From Megalopta genalis (taxonomy: Eukaryota > Arthropoda > Insecta > Hymenoptera > Halictidae), in NCBI RefSeq assembly GCF_051020955.1, contig NW_027476096.1:1302001-1366000 (forward strand): a stretch of 64,000 nt of DNA. The letters are read 5' to 3'. Both the position numbers and the translations under genes were made by a program. Positions 37,467-48,278 of the stretch are shown piece after piece. How positions within the stretch are numbered: the first letter of the stretch is position 1; every line of letters starts with the position of its first letter. The notes under the pieces are model-generated. The model saw only the letters and a program-made list of their open reading frames with translations. It ran no database searches and was not told the DNA's origin.

Positions 37467-39397
37467 ATGGAAATCGAGTATGTTGCAAAAAACATTTGTC
37501 TCATAGTAGAAAATGATGATGAAGCAGAATGGTTGACTCGTCACCATGATTTTAGCAGTACATCAATAACATTACCTGCTGCAAATGCTAATAATAGAAG
37601 AAGCTCTGTAGGTCTTAGTGCATTGGGTAATATACCAAGTGCTCAAATGGAAGTGCTTATATCTCAATGTACAAAACTTAGTACAGAAAATAAAATCAAT
37701 CCCATAAATGCATTCAGCTTGGAAATGATTGACTTTATGACGTACTTGATCAAAAAGCAAGATGCAAACATGTTCAATTTACAAATGGCCAGTGTTTCTT
37801 TAGATGTAAGCACTAAAATTTATGCATTTTGTGTTGATGGTGTATATGTGGATATACTTAAGTTGATTAGTGGAATAGAAAACCAAGGAAGAAACAATTA
37901 AAATGTAAGAGATAATAATGCAGAACCAATGGATACTGAAGAAGGAAATGAAAATAGTCGAGTCCAAACGAAAGAGAAAACAATGAAGAGAATGAAACTA
38001 CACATACTTATAACAGTGGAAAGTTTAACAACTTTCTGTTGAAACTGAGAAACCTCCTTTAACAAGTGTGGAATCAGATTTGCAAACTACTGATATGCTT
38101 TCCCAAGCTACATTACCTAACCATGTAGAGTCTAGGTTTTATTTTCACCCATACGATGATATTTTAATGGATACAGTAGAGCGTAAACAAATACAAGATA
38201 ATGATGTAGTAGATAGTACTCCAACAATAAACGATATTTCACAAATGCAACTTTGTCCTCCTATGTTTTATTTTAATTTTCAAAGTTTTGATGCAAGTGA
38301 CGAAACAGTGGAGGTGCAACTAGATAAAATGAATGAAAATACATTTCAGTTTGATTTAGATGTATCATTACCACAAAATAATGACAAATCATGTACTGTT
38401 ATGAATAATTTTGATGTTACAGATATGCAAGAAGAAAATGTTAACAAGTGTGTTCAATTACCTGATCAAGTAGAAAATATTATAGATTTCTGTGAAGTTC
38501 TAGCCAGCATTGTACAATCTAAGCCTTCGAAATATTCTTTTATTTGACAAAATTTAAATATACATTAGACAGGCCTATCTCATTGGACACTTGCTGCCTC
38601 AAAGAAAAATATCAGTAACAGTAATATAATCCAAAAATGTCATCAAGTACCAGATAAGAGGAAAAATGAACCAGAATTGAGTTACGGTGTAGAAGCAACA
38701 GAAAGCATGGTAGCTAAATGTTTACAAAGTGAACGATCTATAATGCATACTAGAACGCCTAAAATGGAATGGAATGAATAAATATTAACATTACCTCCAG
38801 ATCAACATTATGATATTGCATGTGCTAATAAATTGTATCTTCAGGCAACAATATTTAAACCCTCTTAAACACTACTAATGTCTCTGATGAATATGATTAT
38901 GATAATAATACATCAAATTACTGTCCTCGGACGAATTTTGATGAATATAGAGGACCTGAAGAAAATAATGCCATTCATGTGATGCTGTATTTACAAACGA
39001 ATGCGTGTTATTTACACAGCCTTTAACTGGTAGTAATTTAGTTACTATGCCTAAACTATATATAACATATAAAACAACCATCGCACACTGTGTACGTGCA
39101 AAGAAAATTGATATGAAACAATTGAAACATGCTATTTGGAAATGTTTATTTCAAGATAGTAACAACCAAGATGTGATAGCAAATGCAAATAAAAATCTGC
39201 AGAATTCAAATGATATGATTGGTACTAAAAGTTTCGTCAAAATTTACAAAAAGTTACCCATATTATTAACAAAAAATAATGCAGAATCATTAAGTTTCCT
39301 AATCTCTTTTGTATCTCTTTTACGTTTAGCAAATGAAAAAACATTGCAAATATCTTCTTCGCTTGACATGACTGATCTCCTTGTAAAACAAGATTGA
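37467..39397 (+). pseudogene. barr: condensin subunit CAP-H (barren) pseudogene, probably a retrocopy
   Basis: Successive open pieces match CAP-H in order. 37467-37901 holds NDDEAE and the conserved KLSTENKINPINAFSLEMID...DASTKIY-like block (here LDVSTKIYAFCVDGVYVDIL), the N-terminal SMC2-binding region. 38068-38547 holds the middle part (CPPMFYFNFQSFD, FQFDLDVSLP). Acidic FDEYRGPEENN at about 38935 and 39005-39397 give the C-terminal winged-helix part (KKIDMKQLKHAIWKCL, NAESLSFLISFVSLLRLANEK, LDMTDLLVKQD). Stops or frameshifts interrupt it at about 37900, 38030, 38547, 38780 and 38870-39005. No splice borders are needed between pieces, suggesting a processed copy, but neither a poly(A) tail nor flanking repeats were seen. 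CAP-H is the kleisin of condensin I. This copy cannot make it. Confidence 0.85.
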
Positions 39398-39479
39398 AAG
39401 AAATGCTTTACAGAATGTTTTAAATGCTTGTACAGAAAGCGTATTATAAATAATGAGAAAGATAAAATCATATTTCTTT

Positions 39480-40289
39480 TGTAAAGGCAAATTGTATATT
39501 TATAATGCTTATCATATTTTATACCAGTGCAGTATTATTGCAAAGTGTATTAATTTATGTATAATTGTATCTCTATTTACGTGAAATATTAGTTCCATAT
39601 AATATATGCAGTATATTAACATAGTTAAAAATCGTTAACAGAGAAAAGAATAAGCTTGTAAATATTTATTTTCTTATTACACTAACGAGTTATACTTAAA
39701 ATAATTGACTTAAGAAAATCAAAACTACAGTGTTAAAATATAACAGTGAATACTTCTTTAACCATTTTAGGTCTTAAAAATCCTAATAAAATTCCATCTA
39801 AACGTAGATGTCATGACAAAACTTAAGTTTTAAACAAAAGTGAAACATTGTGTCACTTATGCACGATCAATATGTCATCAATATAGATTTTATTTAGAAA
39901 TCGGATATTACAGTAAATTATTAGATTATTGCAAATATTATACATTAAAATTACAAATTTTATGTTTTATACCTAGTATCTTTATCTAATTATATATTTT
40001 TAAATTATGCATTGTTTTACACGAGTTTATTCTCAAATATTGGTAATTAGGTTACAAGTATTTAAATTTACAAATGCATAACAATCCAAAATTCCTATCA
40101 GAGATCAGATTAGATTTTGGTTCTCTAAACAATTTACCCACTAGAAATTATAGTAAAACTTTATCTCGATTTCAATTTTATACAAATTTCATGACAAGTA
40201 AAATGATTTTATAAGTTATCTAAGAAAACAAATGCTAAGTGATTATAAATTACTAAAGAATAATTAACATATAACTTTTTTCAAACTGT
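39480..40289. other. intergenic
   Basis: AT-rich, no gene or clear repeat recognised. Confidence 0.4.
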
Positions 40290-40644
40290 ACTAAATGACT
40301 CAATTTTGTTTTTTAGAAGATAGTGGGACTAATCTACCAGACAATAACTGAAATGCATTTTCTTAATTTTGCTCTTACTTGGAATGACAAAAAAAGTAAA
40401 AAAATCTCGTTCTTTAACTTTTTTATTTGAGCTCATAATTTCGATAAAATTTTCAGCATGCGAGTTACCGGGATATACGAAATGGATCTTTTAAATTTTT
40501 GTTACAGGCTCAGATAAAAAAGTTAAAGAACGAGAGTTTTTTTACTTTTTTTGTCATTTCAAATAAGAGCGAAATTAAGAGAAAGCATTTCAGTTATTGT
40601 CTCGTGGATCATCTAAAAAAACAAAATTGAGTCATTCATTATTG
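40290..40644. mobile_element. Tc1-like foldback MITE, copy 2
   Basis: Nearly palindromic: AATGACTCAATTTTG…CAGACAATAACTGAAATGC on the left pairs with GCATTTCAGTTATTGTCTCG…CAAAATTGAGTCATT on the right. The right flank continues to a Tc1-like end (GTATTCGAACACC read inverted) near 40684; the left end lacks it. Related to copies at 31.7 and 56.6 kb. Confidence 0.65.
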
Positions 40645-40975
40645 CTTTTTAAAAGGTGTTCGAATACTTTCGTGAGCTACTGTATATGGGACATATGGAC
40701 CGTCATTAGCATGTTCTCAGAACATACAAAATGTTCCTCACGGATGTACATAAATACCACGGATGTCCTTGTGGTATTTGGGAACAGTGTAATCACTGTC
40801 ATACTCATTCTTATTCCTTTACTAATTCATCAATTATAATGTAATTTAAAAGAAAGGCAATAACGCACTTTAATAAGCTTAAAAATTAACAAACTATCGC
40901 GTCATATATTCAAATTTCACTAATATTGGAAGTGTTACTTCCAAAGTATCCGATTTCATATGGAATGACAATATG

Positions 40976-41669
40976 ATAAACATTCATTCATTTAATTACT
41001 AGTATTACGATGTAATTATAATTATTTAATATTTCAGCTGGTGATCGAGGAAGAACTAAAAAGATAGGTAAGTCCAATTATTATAATCTTTATATTTTCT
41101 TTCCTCCTTACCTTTTTTGATTTGTTGTTTCTTGTATGTTTTTTTCTTGCTATCATGAATTCTTTTATTACAAAACGAGCACGTAAACCCAGAATTTTTC
41201 TCAGATAATGGCTATATTCTTTTCTTTTTTTATATTCTTTTCTATGAGGGGAATACATTACGTATGCCGGCCATGGATGGTATTTCGGCCGGTAGTGTGG
41301 GACTTCCCGGTTGACCATATCCATAAACATTCATTCATTTAATTACTAGTATTACGATGTAATTATAATTATTTAATATTTCAGCTGGTGATCGAGGAAG
41401 AACTAAAAAGATAGGTAAGTCCAATTATTATAATCTTTATATTTTCTTTCCTCCTTACCTTTTTTGATTTGTTGTTTCTTGTATGTTTTTTTCTTGCTAT
41501 CATGAATTCTTTTATTACAAAACGAGCACGTAAACCCAGAATTTTTCTCAGATAATGGCTATATTCTTTTCTTTTTTTATATTCTTTTCTATGAGGGGAA
41601 TACATTACGTATGCCGGCCATGGATGGTATTTCGGCCGGTAGTGTGGGACTTCCCGGTTGACCATATCC
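40976..41669. repeat. 347-bp tandem duplication
   Basis: 40976-41322 is repeated almost exactly at 41323-41669; both start ATAAACATTCATTC. The unit carries the C-terminal coding end of an R1-like element on the minus strand, so the same about 95-residue frame occurs twice (41034-41330 and 41381-41692). Confidence 0.9.
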
Positions 41670-42845
41670 AGGTATACCCACTTTACCGTCACTAGCTACT
41701 TCAGGATCATAGCTGCCCGTGTGTCTGACCATATTGTTTTTTGTCTCCTATTGTTACGGCGATACGTACCCTTTCTCTTTTCTTCCTCATTCTTTATTCT
41801 CGCCTTCTCCTTGAGAATTGTTTAGAAAAAACCTTTTTAACGCCGTTATTTTATCCTAGCTTTCTAAGATTTCTATGATGTTGTCTAGTCCAAATGGTCC
41901 TACTTCCTCGACGCAGTCTAGTCTGGGCTCCTCCCATGCAGCACACGTCAAGATCATTTTTTTCAGATAATTTGAAAAACACCCGTACCAGGTCAGTATC
42001 TCAGTCGTGAAATAGTCTAGGATAGGAGGGGGTATTCCATCCAGTTTTTGATTTTAGGAATGAACCGGTAGATCCAGCCTCCCAAGCTAGACCTTTCCCA
42101 GTTTTCCTGCCACTTATCGATGGCGTTGTTCCGCTCCTGGGTCTTCATCCCGGAGACCAATTTGTCGATCGTATCTTGTCGTTTAAATAACCTCACTCTC
42201 TTCTCCGCCGGTAGAGGTAGTGGTAGTATTGCTATCAAGACGCAATTGAGACGCTCATTAAAGCAGTCTTCTGTGTTTAACTTCCTATCGTTCTTGTACT
42301 TTCCCGCCTCTGGGCTTAGTATGGGCGCTGCATACATCAGGGCGAATTCCACCACTCGATAGTATAGTAAATGCGGCAGGTAAGTTCCGCCGCCGATGTT
42401 CGGTAGTGTCTCAGCTATTTTCATTGCCTTCGTGGTTGCTTGTGTAAGGTGTCCAAAGAACACCCGATTGCCTCCCATGTTTAGTCTAAGATATTTGACA
42501 CTTCATTGGTGGTCGAAGTTTACGACTGCCAAATATAACCCTGAATCCCCGAGGCGGCCTCCTACTGGAGAACACAAGTATCTCCGTTTTGTGGTCTGGT
42601 TTTTCTAGCTGGTTTTACTTATACCACTTTCCGATGACTTCCACAGCTGTAGCAGTGACGACTTTCAAGGTCTCGGGGTCCAGGGCCGAGGCCACCAGAG
42701 TCACATCATCAGCGAAGCCAAGTATCATTATATTCTTAAACAGAGAAATTTTCAGGAGGTCATCATACTGGATATTCCACATAATAGGTTCAAGTACGGA
42801 GTCCTGCGGGACATCATAGCCCTTGTGCCGTTGTCGTAAACTCAA
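41034..42845 (-). pseudogene. R1-like non-LTR retrotransposon ORF2 remnant
   Basis: Reading 5' to 3' on the minus strand: reverse-transcriptase motifs VPQDSVLEPIMWNIQYDDLL and GFADDVTLV (42615-42845), then KAMKIAETLPNIGG...VVEFALMYAAPILSPEAG (42017-42478) and WQENWERSSLGGWIYRFIPKIKNW, typical of the C-terminal half of R1/TRAS-group ORF2. The HYRPKYHPWPAYVMYSP end follows, duplicated in tandem. Stops and frameshifts separate the pieces and the endonuclease and the first half of the RT are absent. A dead 5'-truncated copy. Confidence 0.8.
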
Positions 42846-43276
42846 TGGCTCTGCTGGCGGCGGAAGGGAAGGAGGAGCGAGGATTGAAAAGCCTCAGAAG
42901 CTAGATCTGAAACGCAGCGTCTGGACACTGAGTAAGAATATCGCGGTCCAGAAACAGAAGTGGATTGCTGCAACGGTGGCAGGATCGGGGACGGCCCCGA
43001 AGGGTCGAAAATTGGGTAAGGGTTGTAAAATGTCCTACGCCGATATTATGGGCACGACATGCAATGGGACCTGTGGACCCAGGCGAACGACTCGGGTTTC
43101 CTTTTGAAGGAATGGGGGTCAGAGTCGCCCAGCTTGTGAAACGCGGTGACCTGCGGATAACAGGGCTGGGCGACTCGATAGAGAGGGAAGAAGTGTAAGC
43201 GGTCCACTCAACTGCCGTTTGTTGCGTTATGTTTAATTCACTTCTATTAAAATGCTGACGCGGTGGTCGAAGCATT
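42846..43276. other. GC-rich block, probably mobile-element derived
   Basis: Clearly GC-richer than the rest of the window, with open frames on both strands (42823-43107 plus, 42901-43275 minus). It could be a gag-like or non-coding part of the neighbouring element. No motif was identified. Confidence 0.35.
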
Positions 43277-43483
43277 TGTGGCGGCTACCTCCAGACCCGC
43301 CAGCTCCTCTTCCCGCAAATAACCGATCCGCCTCAATTTGTACATATACTTCCTACCGACATCCCTACGTCTAAGGCAAGGGCCCGCTAGGATAGCCTTA
43401 CTGATGAGTCCTCTAGCGGGCCCCGGACGAAACGTCTTCCCCTCTCCTTTTCTTCCAAACATCGCCGCATCACCACCGCCAAA
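43277..43483 (+). repeat. retrozyme LTR 1
   Basis: Same as LTRs 2 and 3 but with two small internal deletions (18 bp shorter in total), in the AGCAAATGG and CAGACTTCG segments. Confidence 0.85.
43367..43435 (+). ncRNA. hammerhead ribozyme, type III, copy 1
   Basis: 69 nt. Stem III ACGT (43367-43370) pairs with ACGT (43432-43435). The cleavage-site C is 43371 (GTC triplet). Stem I is TAAGGC / GCCTTA (43372-43377 / 43395-43400). The invariant CTGATGA is at 43401-43407, stem II is GTCC / GGAC (43408-43411 / 43425-43428) and the invariant GAA is at 43429-43431, with A15.1 at 43432. All core residues needed for self-cleavage are present. Loop 1 (17 nt) and loop 2 (13 nt) share 11 complementary bases (43380-43390 with 43413-43423). 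The open ends are on stem III, hence type III. Confidence 0.9.
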
Positions 43484-44126
43484 TTGGTGACCCCGACGAC
43501 GAACACAACAACGCAACCTTCTGATCGACCTACAGCATTACCTGGAGACGACACGACAACCGAGAGAGACACACAACAGGCACAGGACCAACGCCAGGAG
43601 GATTTAAATAAGTCGAGACTACGTAATCCCTCTCCTATCTGCGGAGACGCTTGGCACCCTGGATTTTCACGAGATCCTGGACCTACGACGATGTCAACAG
43701 ATCGGTGGACATCACGAGGACAACGCGTCACTTTACAGAAAGGCCATGCTAGGACCGCAGCATCTACGGCTCGATTCTGGTAAAAGGCGACTCACTGCCT
43801 CGCCACGACGACTGCACGAGCAACGAGTTCACAACCGGCGGAGCAACGCGCTCACGACAAGGATGACACACTTCCTCATGAAAGCCTCAGTATCAAAACG
43901 CGTGTTAGCTCGAGTAGAGCAATGAAGGCTCCTCCTTACGACCGCGTCGATGCCTATAAGGTACAGCAAAAATGAACGAGTCGCAACAGATAAAAGTTCA
44001 GGCAGCTTCAGTAGAAATGCAGCACATCGTCATCGAGTGGGCCAACGAAGGCGATCGTCCTCCTGGAATCTAACATCAAGCATGGAAAGGACCATCTAGA
44101 TATCGTTATCCACTGGCAGGGGGGTA
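43484..44126 (+). other. retrozyme internal region 1
   Basis: 643 bp. Starts with the primer-binding-like TTGGTGACCCCGACG and ends with the polypurine tract. A 99-codon open frame (43484-43783, Thr/Gln/Arg-rich, GTG-initiated in the listed frame) could be a relic of a gypsy gag start, but no Gag motif is visible and it is probably not made. Confidence 0.7.
44118..44126 (+). other. polypurine tract before LTR 2
   Basis: AGGGGGG followed by TA and then the TGTGG start of the LTR. The position is as expected for second-strand priming in LTR elements. The same tract recurs 868 bp later, before LTR 3. Confidence 0.7.
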
Positions 44127-44351
44127 TGTGGCGGCTACCTCCAGACCCGCCAGCAAATGGCTCCTCTTCCCGCAAATAACCGATCCGCCTCAATTTGTAT
44201 ATATACAGACTTCGTCTTTCCTACCAACATCCCAATGTCTAAGGCAAGGGCCCGCTAGGATAGCCTTACTGATGAGTCCTCTAGCGGGCCCCGGACGAAA
44301 CGTCTTCCCCTCTCCTTTTCTTCCAAACATCGCCGCATCACCACCGCCAAA
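44127..44351 (+). repeat. retrozyme LTR 2
   Basis: 225 bp. Contains a TATATA-like promoter word (TGTATATATACAG, about 44199-44211) upstream of the ribozyme. Confidence 0.85.
44235..44303 (+). ncRNA. hammerhead ribozyme, type III, copy 2
   Basis: Identical to copy 1 except that the 5' strand of stem III is ATGT instead of ACGT, turning one C-G pair into a G-U wobble. Core, stems I and II and both loops are unchanged. Cleavage-site C is 44239. Starts exactly 868 bases after copy 1. Confidence 0.9.
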
Positions 44352-44994
44352 TTGGTGACCCCAGCGACGAACACAACAACGCAACCTTCTGATCGACCTA
44401 CAGCATTACCTGGAGACGACACGACAACCGAGAGAGACACACAACAGGCACAGGACCAACGCCAGGAGGATTTAAATAAGTCGAGACTACGTAATCCCTC
44501 TCCTATCTGCGGAGACGCTTGGCACCCTGGATTTTCACGAGATCCTGGACCTACGACGATGTCAACAGATCGGTGGACATCACGAGGACAACGCGTCACT
44601 TTACAGAAAGGCCATGCTAGGACCGCAGCATCTACGGCTCGATTCTGGTAAAAGGCGACTCACTGCCTCGCCACGACGACTGTACGAGCAACGAGTTCAC
44701 AACCGGCGGAGCAACGCGCTCACGACAAGGATGACACACTGCCTCATGAAAGCCTCAGCATCAAAACGCGTGTCAGGTCGAGTAGAGCAATGAAGGCTCC
44801 TCCTTACGACCGCGTCGATGCCTATAAGGTACAGCAAAAATGAACGAGTCGCAACAGATAAAAGTTCAGGCAGCTTCAGTAGAAATGCAGCACATCGTCA
44901 TCGAGTGGGCCAACGAAGGCGATCGTCCTCCTGGAATCTAACATCAAGCATGGAAAGGACCATCTAGATATCGTTATCCACTGGCAGGGGGGTA
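44352..44994 (+). other. retrozyme internal region 2
   Basis: 643 bp, nearly identical to internal region 1. The primer-binding-like start reads TTGGTGACCCCAGCG. The same 99-codon frame is present (44352-44651). Confidence 0.7.
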
Positions 44995-45219
44995 TGTGGC
45001 GGCTACCTCCAGACCCGCCAGCATATGGCTCCTCTTCCCGCAAGTAACTGATCCGCCTCAATTTGTATATATACAGACTTCGTCTTTCCTACCAACATCC
45101 CAACGTCTAAGGCAAGGGCCCGCTAGGATAGCCTTACTGATGAGTCCTCTAGCGGGCCCCGGACGAAACGTCTTCCCCTTTCCTTTTCTCCTTAACACGG
45201 TCGCATCACTATCGCCAAA
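44995..45219 (+). repeat. retrozyme LTR 3
   Basis: 225 bp, a little more diverged in its last 50 bp (CTTAACACGGTCGC in place of CTTCCAAACATCGC), then CGCCAAA and the flanking CATT. Confidence 0.85.
45103..45171 (+). ncRNA. hammerhead ribozyme, type III, copy 3
   Basis: Same 69 nt as copy 1, stem III ACGT/ACGT, cleavage-site C at 45107. Starts 868 bases after copy 2. Cleavage in two neighbouring copies would release an 868-nt RNA containing one internal region. Confidence 0.9.
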
Positions 45220-45223
45220 CATT

Positions 45224-46558
45224 ATTTGATATGCTATAAATCGGTAAATTCTTTGAATATTTATATGGGCACGTTGAAACCACGTATTACGATATGCACT
45301 AATTTTTGTTGCGCATTCCGTTTGCAATCGTTTTTTGCTTCAATTTTTTACATAAACCCTTTCCCGATACTGAAATGTTGAAATTGTGCAGAATAGAATA
45401 CATCTTACCGATTTTTATGATTTTTACGGAAACATTTCATTTAAGAATAAATACCCGAAACTTTAAACTTTTCCGAGGAAATTAGAAATACTCTTTAGAA
45501 AGAGTAGATGTTGTAAATGGTCCGGCGATGTACGATCTATTTTACAATAATTAATGGCATTATGACGACTTTGAATCGAAGATCGATTCGTAACTAAAAA
45601 GATTGTATCGTTTCAAAATCGACCATTCACGAAATTCAAAAGAATTGAAAGTCGCTTGAAAAAACCTATTCTTCAGAAAATGGATTCAGAATTCAGAATC
45701 GCCCATTCCAATGCCACGCGGTCGTGCCGAAGCTATCTTGTCTGCTGGTCGCATCTGCTTGTCTACAATGTTATGTTCTTATTGGTTCCGAGATTCTGCA
45801 ATTTGTTTACAGATGTTGCGACTGGTTTAAATTTTGATAGATTCAAAACGTCTTAAAATACTAAAGTATCGAATTCCTGAGCGTGACGGTGATGGGAAGG
45901 AGATAAAAATAGGAAATGATATGTAACTGATTAAACAAAAATTGGTCGAAGATTCGTATTGTATTTCTTAAACTTTTCAAAAAGAGAGAGAATGTGCTTT
46001 CGGGAAACAGAAAATCAGAGTCGCCGCTCCTTCCATGTAACCTCTAGTCCCAGGATGCGTCGATTGGTGGGGCGTCATGCTGTCCAATCCGAAGGGTAGT
46101 CTCGTCGCGTAATAACATCGCGGAGAAGGATCAGGAAGATGTCACGGGTACGGTTGGATTTTCCCACCATCGACCTCGTGCCGGGGAAGAGGCCCTAGAG
46201 GAAGCGGTCTGGGATGTGCATGTGTGGGCTACATGACGTCTGCTTGAACGTTGCTCCTCCGATTTCTACGCAAGTTTCTCCGATGAAGGTTTAATGTTGA
46301 TTTCGATACTCATTTGAGACAAACTATGAGAATTTCAATACCCGTTTTATATCTTTCGAAATGTTCAATATCGATTTGAAAATTCACCGAAATATTTATA
46401 TTTCTCTGATATTAAAAATTATTAAAATAATAATATTAATAATATTAAATTAAAATTCCCATTTTCATCTTTAAACTGTGCATAAAAAAATCGACTCTTT
46501 TCAGGGCCATACATATCAAACCGGAAAGTTTGTCTATTAATATTATTGATAAGTGATC
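45224..46558. other. intergenic between mobile elements
   Basis: 45224-46000 is ordinary AT-rich sequence. 46020-46260 is a GC-rich block of unknown origin, possibly an old repeat. No gene recognised. Confidence 0.4.
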
Positions 46559-47035
46559 AATGCCCGGAGACATCCTTCTGTTCGTCACAGTCCCCCTCAG
46601 TGGCTGCAGCTGGTGAGAGCCAGTTGTGGTATGGGCTCAGCGAACCCAAGGTGCCCGAGCTCTAGCATACCGTAAGTCTGTGGTCATGTTTTACAGGTCC
46701 AGGGGTCTTGCCTTAACCAGCCGGGCCGCGAGGATGATAACCTGTCTAAAAAATCCCTAACCCTAAGCAGAGGTACGCGGTGATGGGGTATGCACTGGTC
46801 GATGGCATTAGTACGTGGTCAGCGGGTGCGCTGACCTTGGTCGCTAGCGGCCAACCTCTGGACATCCGGCGCAATCCAGTTGTATTTAGCCTTACTTGGG
46901 TGCAGGGGGCTCCGCCCAGGTGGACAGTTCATCCGCCACGCTCGTGGGATTGAACATGGATTCTAAACGCGAGCGACCTATATCCTTAAAGGATATTATT
47001 AAGGAAGGGGGGGAACGACGAGTCGAAGACTCACG

Positions 47036-48276
47036 GCTCGATCGCTGGAAGTAGTAGGGAGCGAAGTAGGAGTTCTGTTAGGCAGAGTAGCAGAAGTAGT
47101 AGTCTAAAAAGAAGAAAGATAGATGATACGAATGCGTCGGAAGAAGATGATAGAAGTGTTAGATCGAATATTAGTGTGAGTGGAGATGCAAATGTGCGAG
47201 AAATGGACATAAGCATGACGGAAGTAGAGGGTAATGATATGTTGTGTATGAGAAAGATTGGTGAAAGAGTGCGGAAGTGTGTAAACACACACTTTCGCAC
47301 CTTTTTTTATTAAACATTAAACAATGAAACAAATCGTGTGTCAAAAGGTGTGAGTATGAGGAATGCACGATGAGATTAATATGTGAGAATGATGTGAGAA
47401 ACGTGTGGGTATGCCTGCCAGTCTGAGTAAAACGTATGCGAGTGTTGCTGGAATGAGTGTGGGTGTTGGAACGGGTGTGGATGTTAGTAGAATGCGAAGT
47501 GGAGGAGTAAGTAGAGTGGATGAAAAGAAAGATAGAAAATATGCTGTCATTGTTAAGCCAACAGACGATAAGGTGACAATGACTAGTGAACAAGTAAAAG
47601 AGAAAGTGACAAATGAAGTGAGTAAGGATTTGAATGTGCGAGTGAGAGCTGTAAGAAAGATAAGGAGTGGTGGACTAGCGATTGAAACAGCTAGTTTGAA
47701 TTAATTAAATAGAATAAAAGATTGTGAAAAATTCAATGAGGTTGGTCTAAAAGTAGAAATACCAAGGAAAATTGGACCAAAAATAATTGTTTTTGATGTG
47801 CCGAATGAGATGAATGAGAAAGAATTTATGAATGAATTGTATGAAAAGAATTTGAAGGAATGTGTGAGTGAAAATGAGTTTAATGAACGAGTGCGAATAG
47901 TGAGTAGGAGAAGTAATGTAATTGTTTGTCAATGAAGAATGTAATTGTTGAAATGAATGTGAGAATGCTGAATAAACTAATTAATGAAGGAAGAGTTTAC
48001 ATTAGATGGAAGTCTTGTAAATTCAAAGAATATGTGAGTGTGTTGAGATGTTTTAAGTGTAGCGACTTTGGCCATGTTGCGAAGGAATACAAGGAAAAAG
48101 AGAATCTCTGTCAAAAATGTCGTCAGAAAGAACACGTAAGAATTAATTGTGTGAGAGATGAATTTGTATGCGGAAATTGTAGATTGAAAGGTAACAGATG
48201 TGATCATTCGGTTATGTCTGAAGAATGCCCGGAATATAAACGTATAGTTCAGAGAGAGCGAATGAAAATTATATAG
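47036..48276 (+). pseudogene. non-LTR ORF1 (gag-like) with zinc knuckles
   Basis: Segments in several frames read RSRSRSSVRQSSRSS..., then KYAVIVKPTDDKVTMTSEQVK, VRAVRKIRSGGLAIET, IGPKIIVFDVPNEMNEKEF, and finally the zinc-knuckle region CFKCSDFGHVAKEY / CQKCRQKEHVRINC / CGNCRLKGNRCDH (47926-48276). The first knuckle has Tyr where the last Cys should be. A hairpin (GTGCGGAAGTGTG / CACACTTTCGCAC near 47270-47305) and stops at 47704 and 47932 mark damage. Confidence 0.8.
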
Positions 48277-48278
48277 TA

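Larger units (their letters stand above)
43277..45219 (+). mobile_element. LTR retrozyme: tandem LTR-int-LTR-int-LTR with hammerhead ribozymes
   Basis: Three LTRs (43277-43483, 44127-44351, 44995-45219) and two internal regions (43484-44126, 44352-44994) give a period of exactly 868 bp. LTRs start TGTGGCGGCTACC and end CCGCCAAA/CGCCAAA. The internal region starts TTGGTGACCCC, resembling a tRNA primer-binding site of Ty3/gypsy elements, and ends with the polypurine tract CAGGGGGG(TA) just before the next LTR. CATT occurs immediately before the first LTR (43273-43276) and after the last (45220-45223), consistent with a 4-bp target duplication. No protease, reverse transcriptase or integrase is present, so it is non-autonomous. 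Each LTR carries a hammerhead ribozyme. The two units are nearly identical, so the array is young. Confidence 0.9.

Noticed and set aside
43387..44599. Minus-strand frames of 114 codons in each retrozyme unit
   Set aside because: They run through the ribozyme and LTR border on the antisense strand, have no motif, and are explained by the GC-rich repeat.
47270..47305. Hairpin inside the R1-like gag as a possible terminator
   Set aside because: It is a short GTGTG/CACAC inversion inside decayed coding sequence; no functional context supports a regulatory role.
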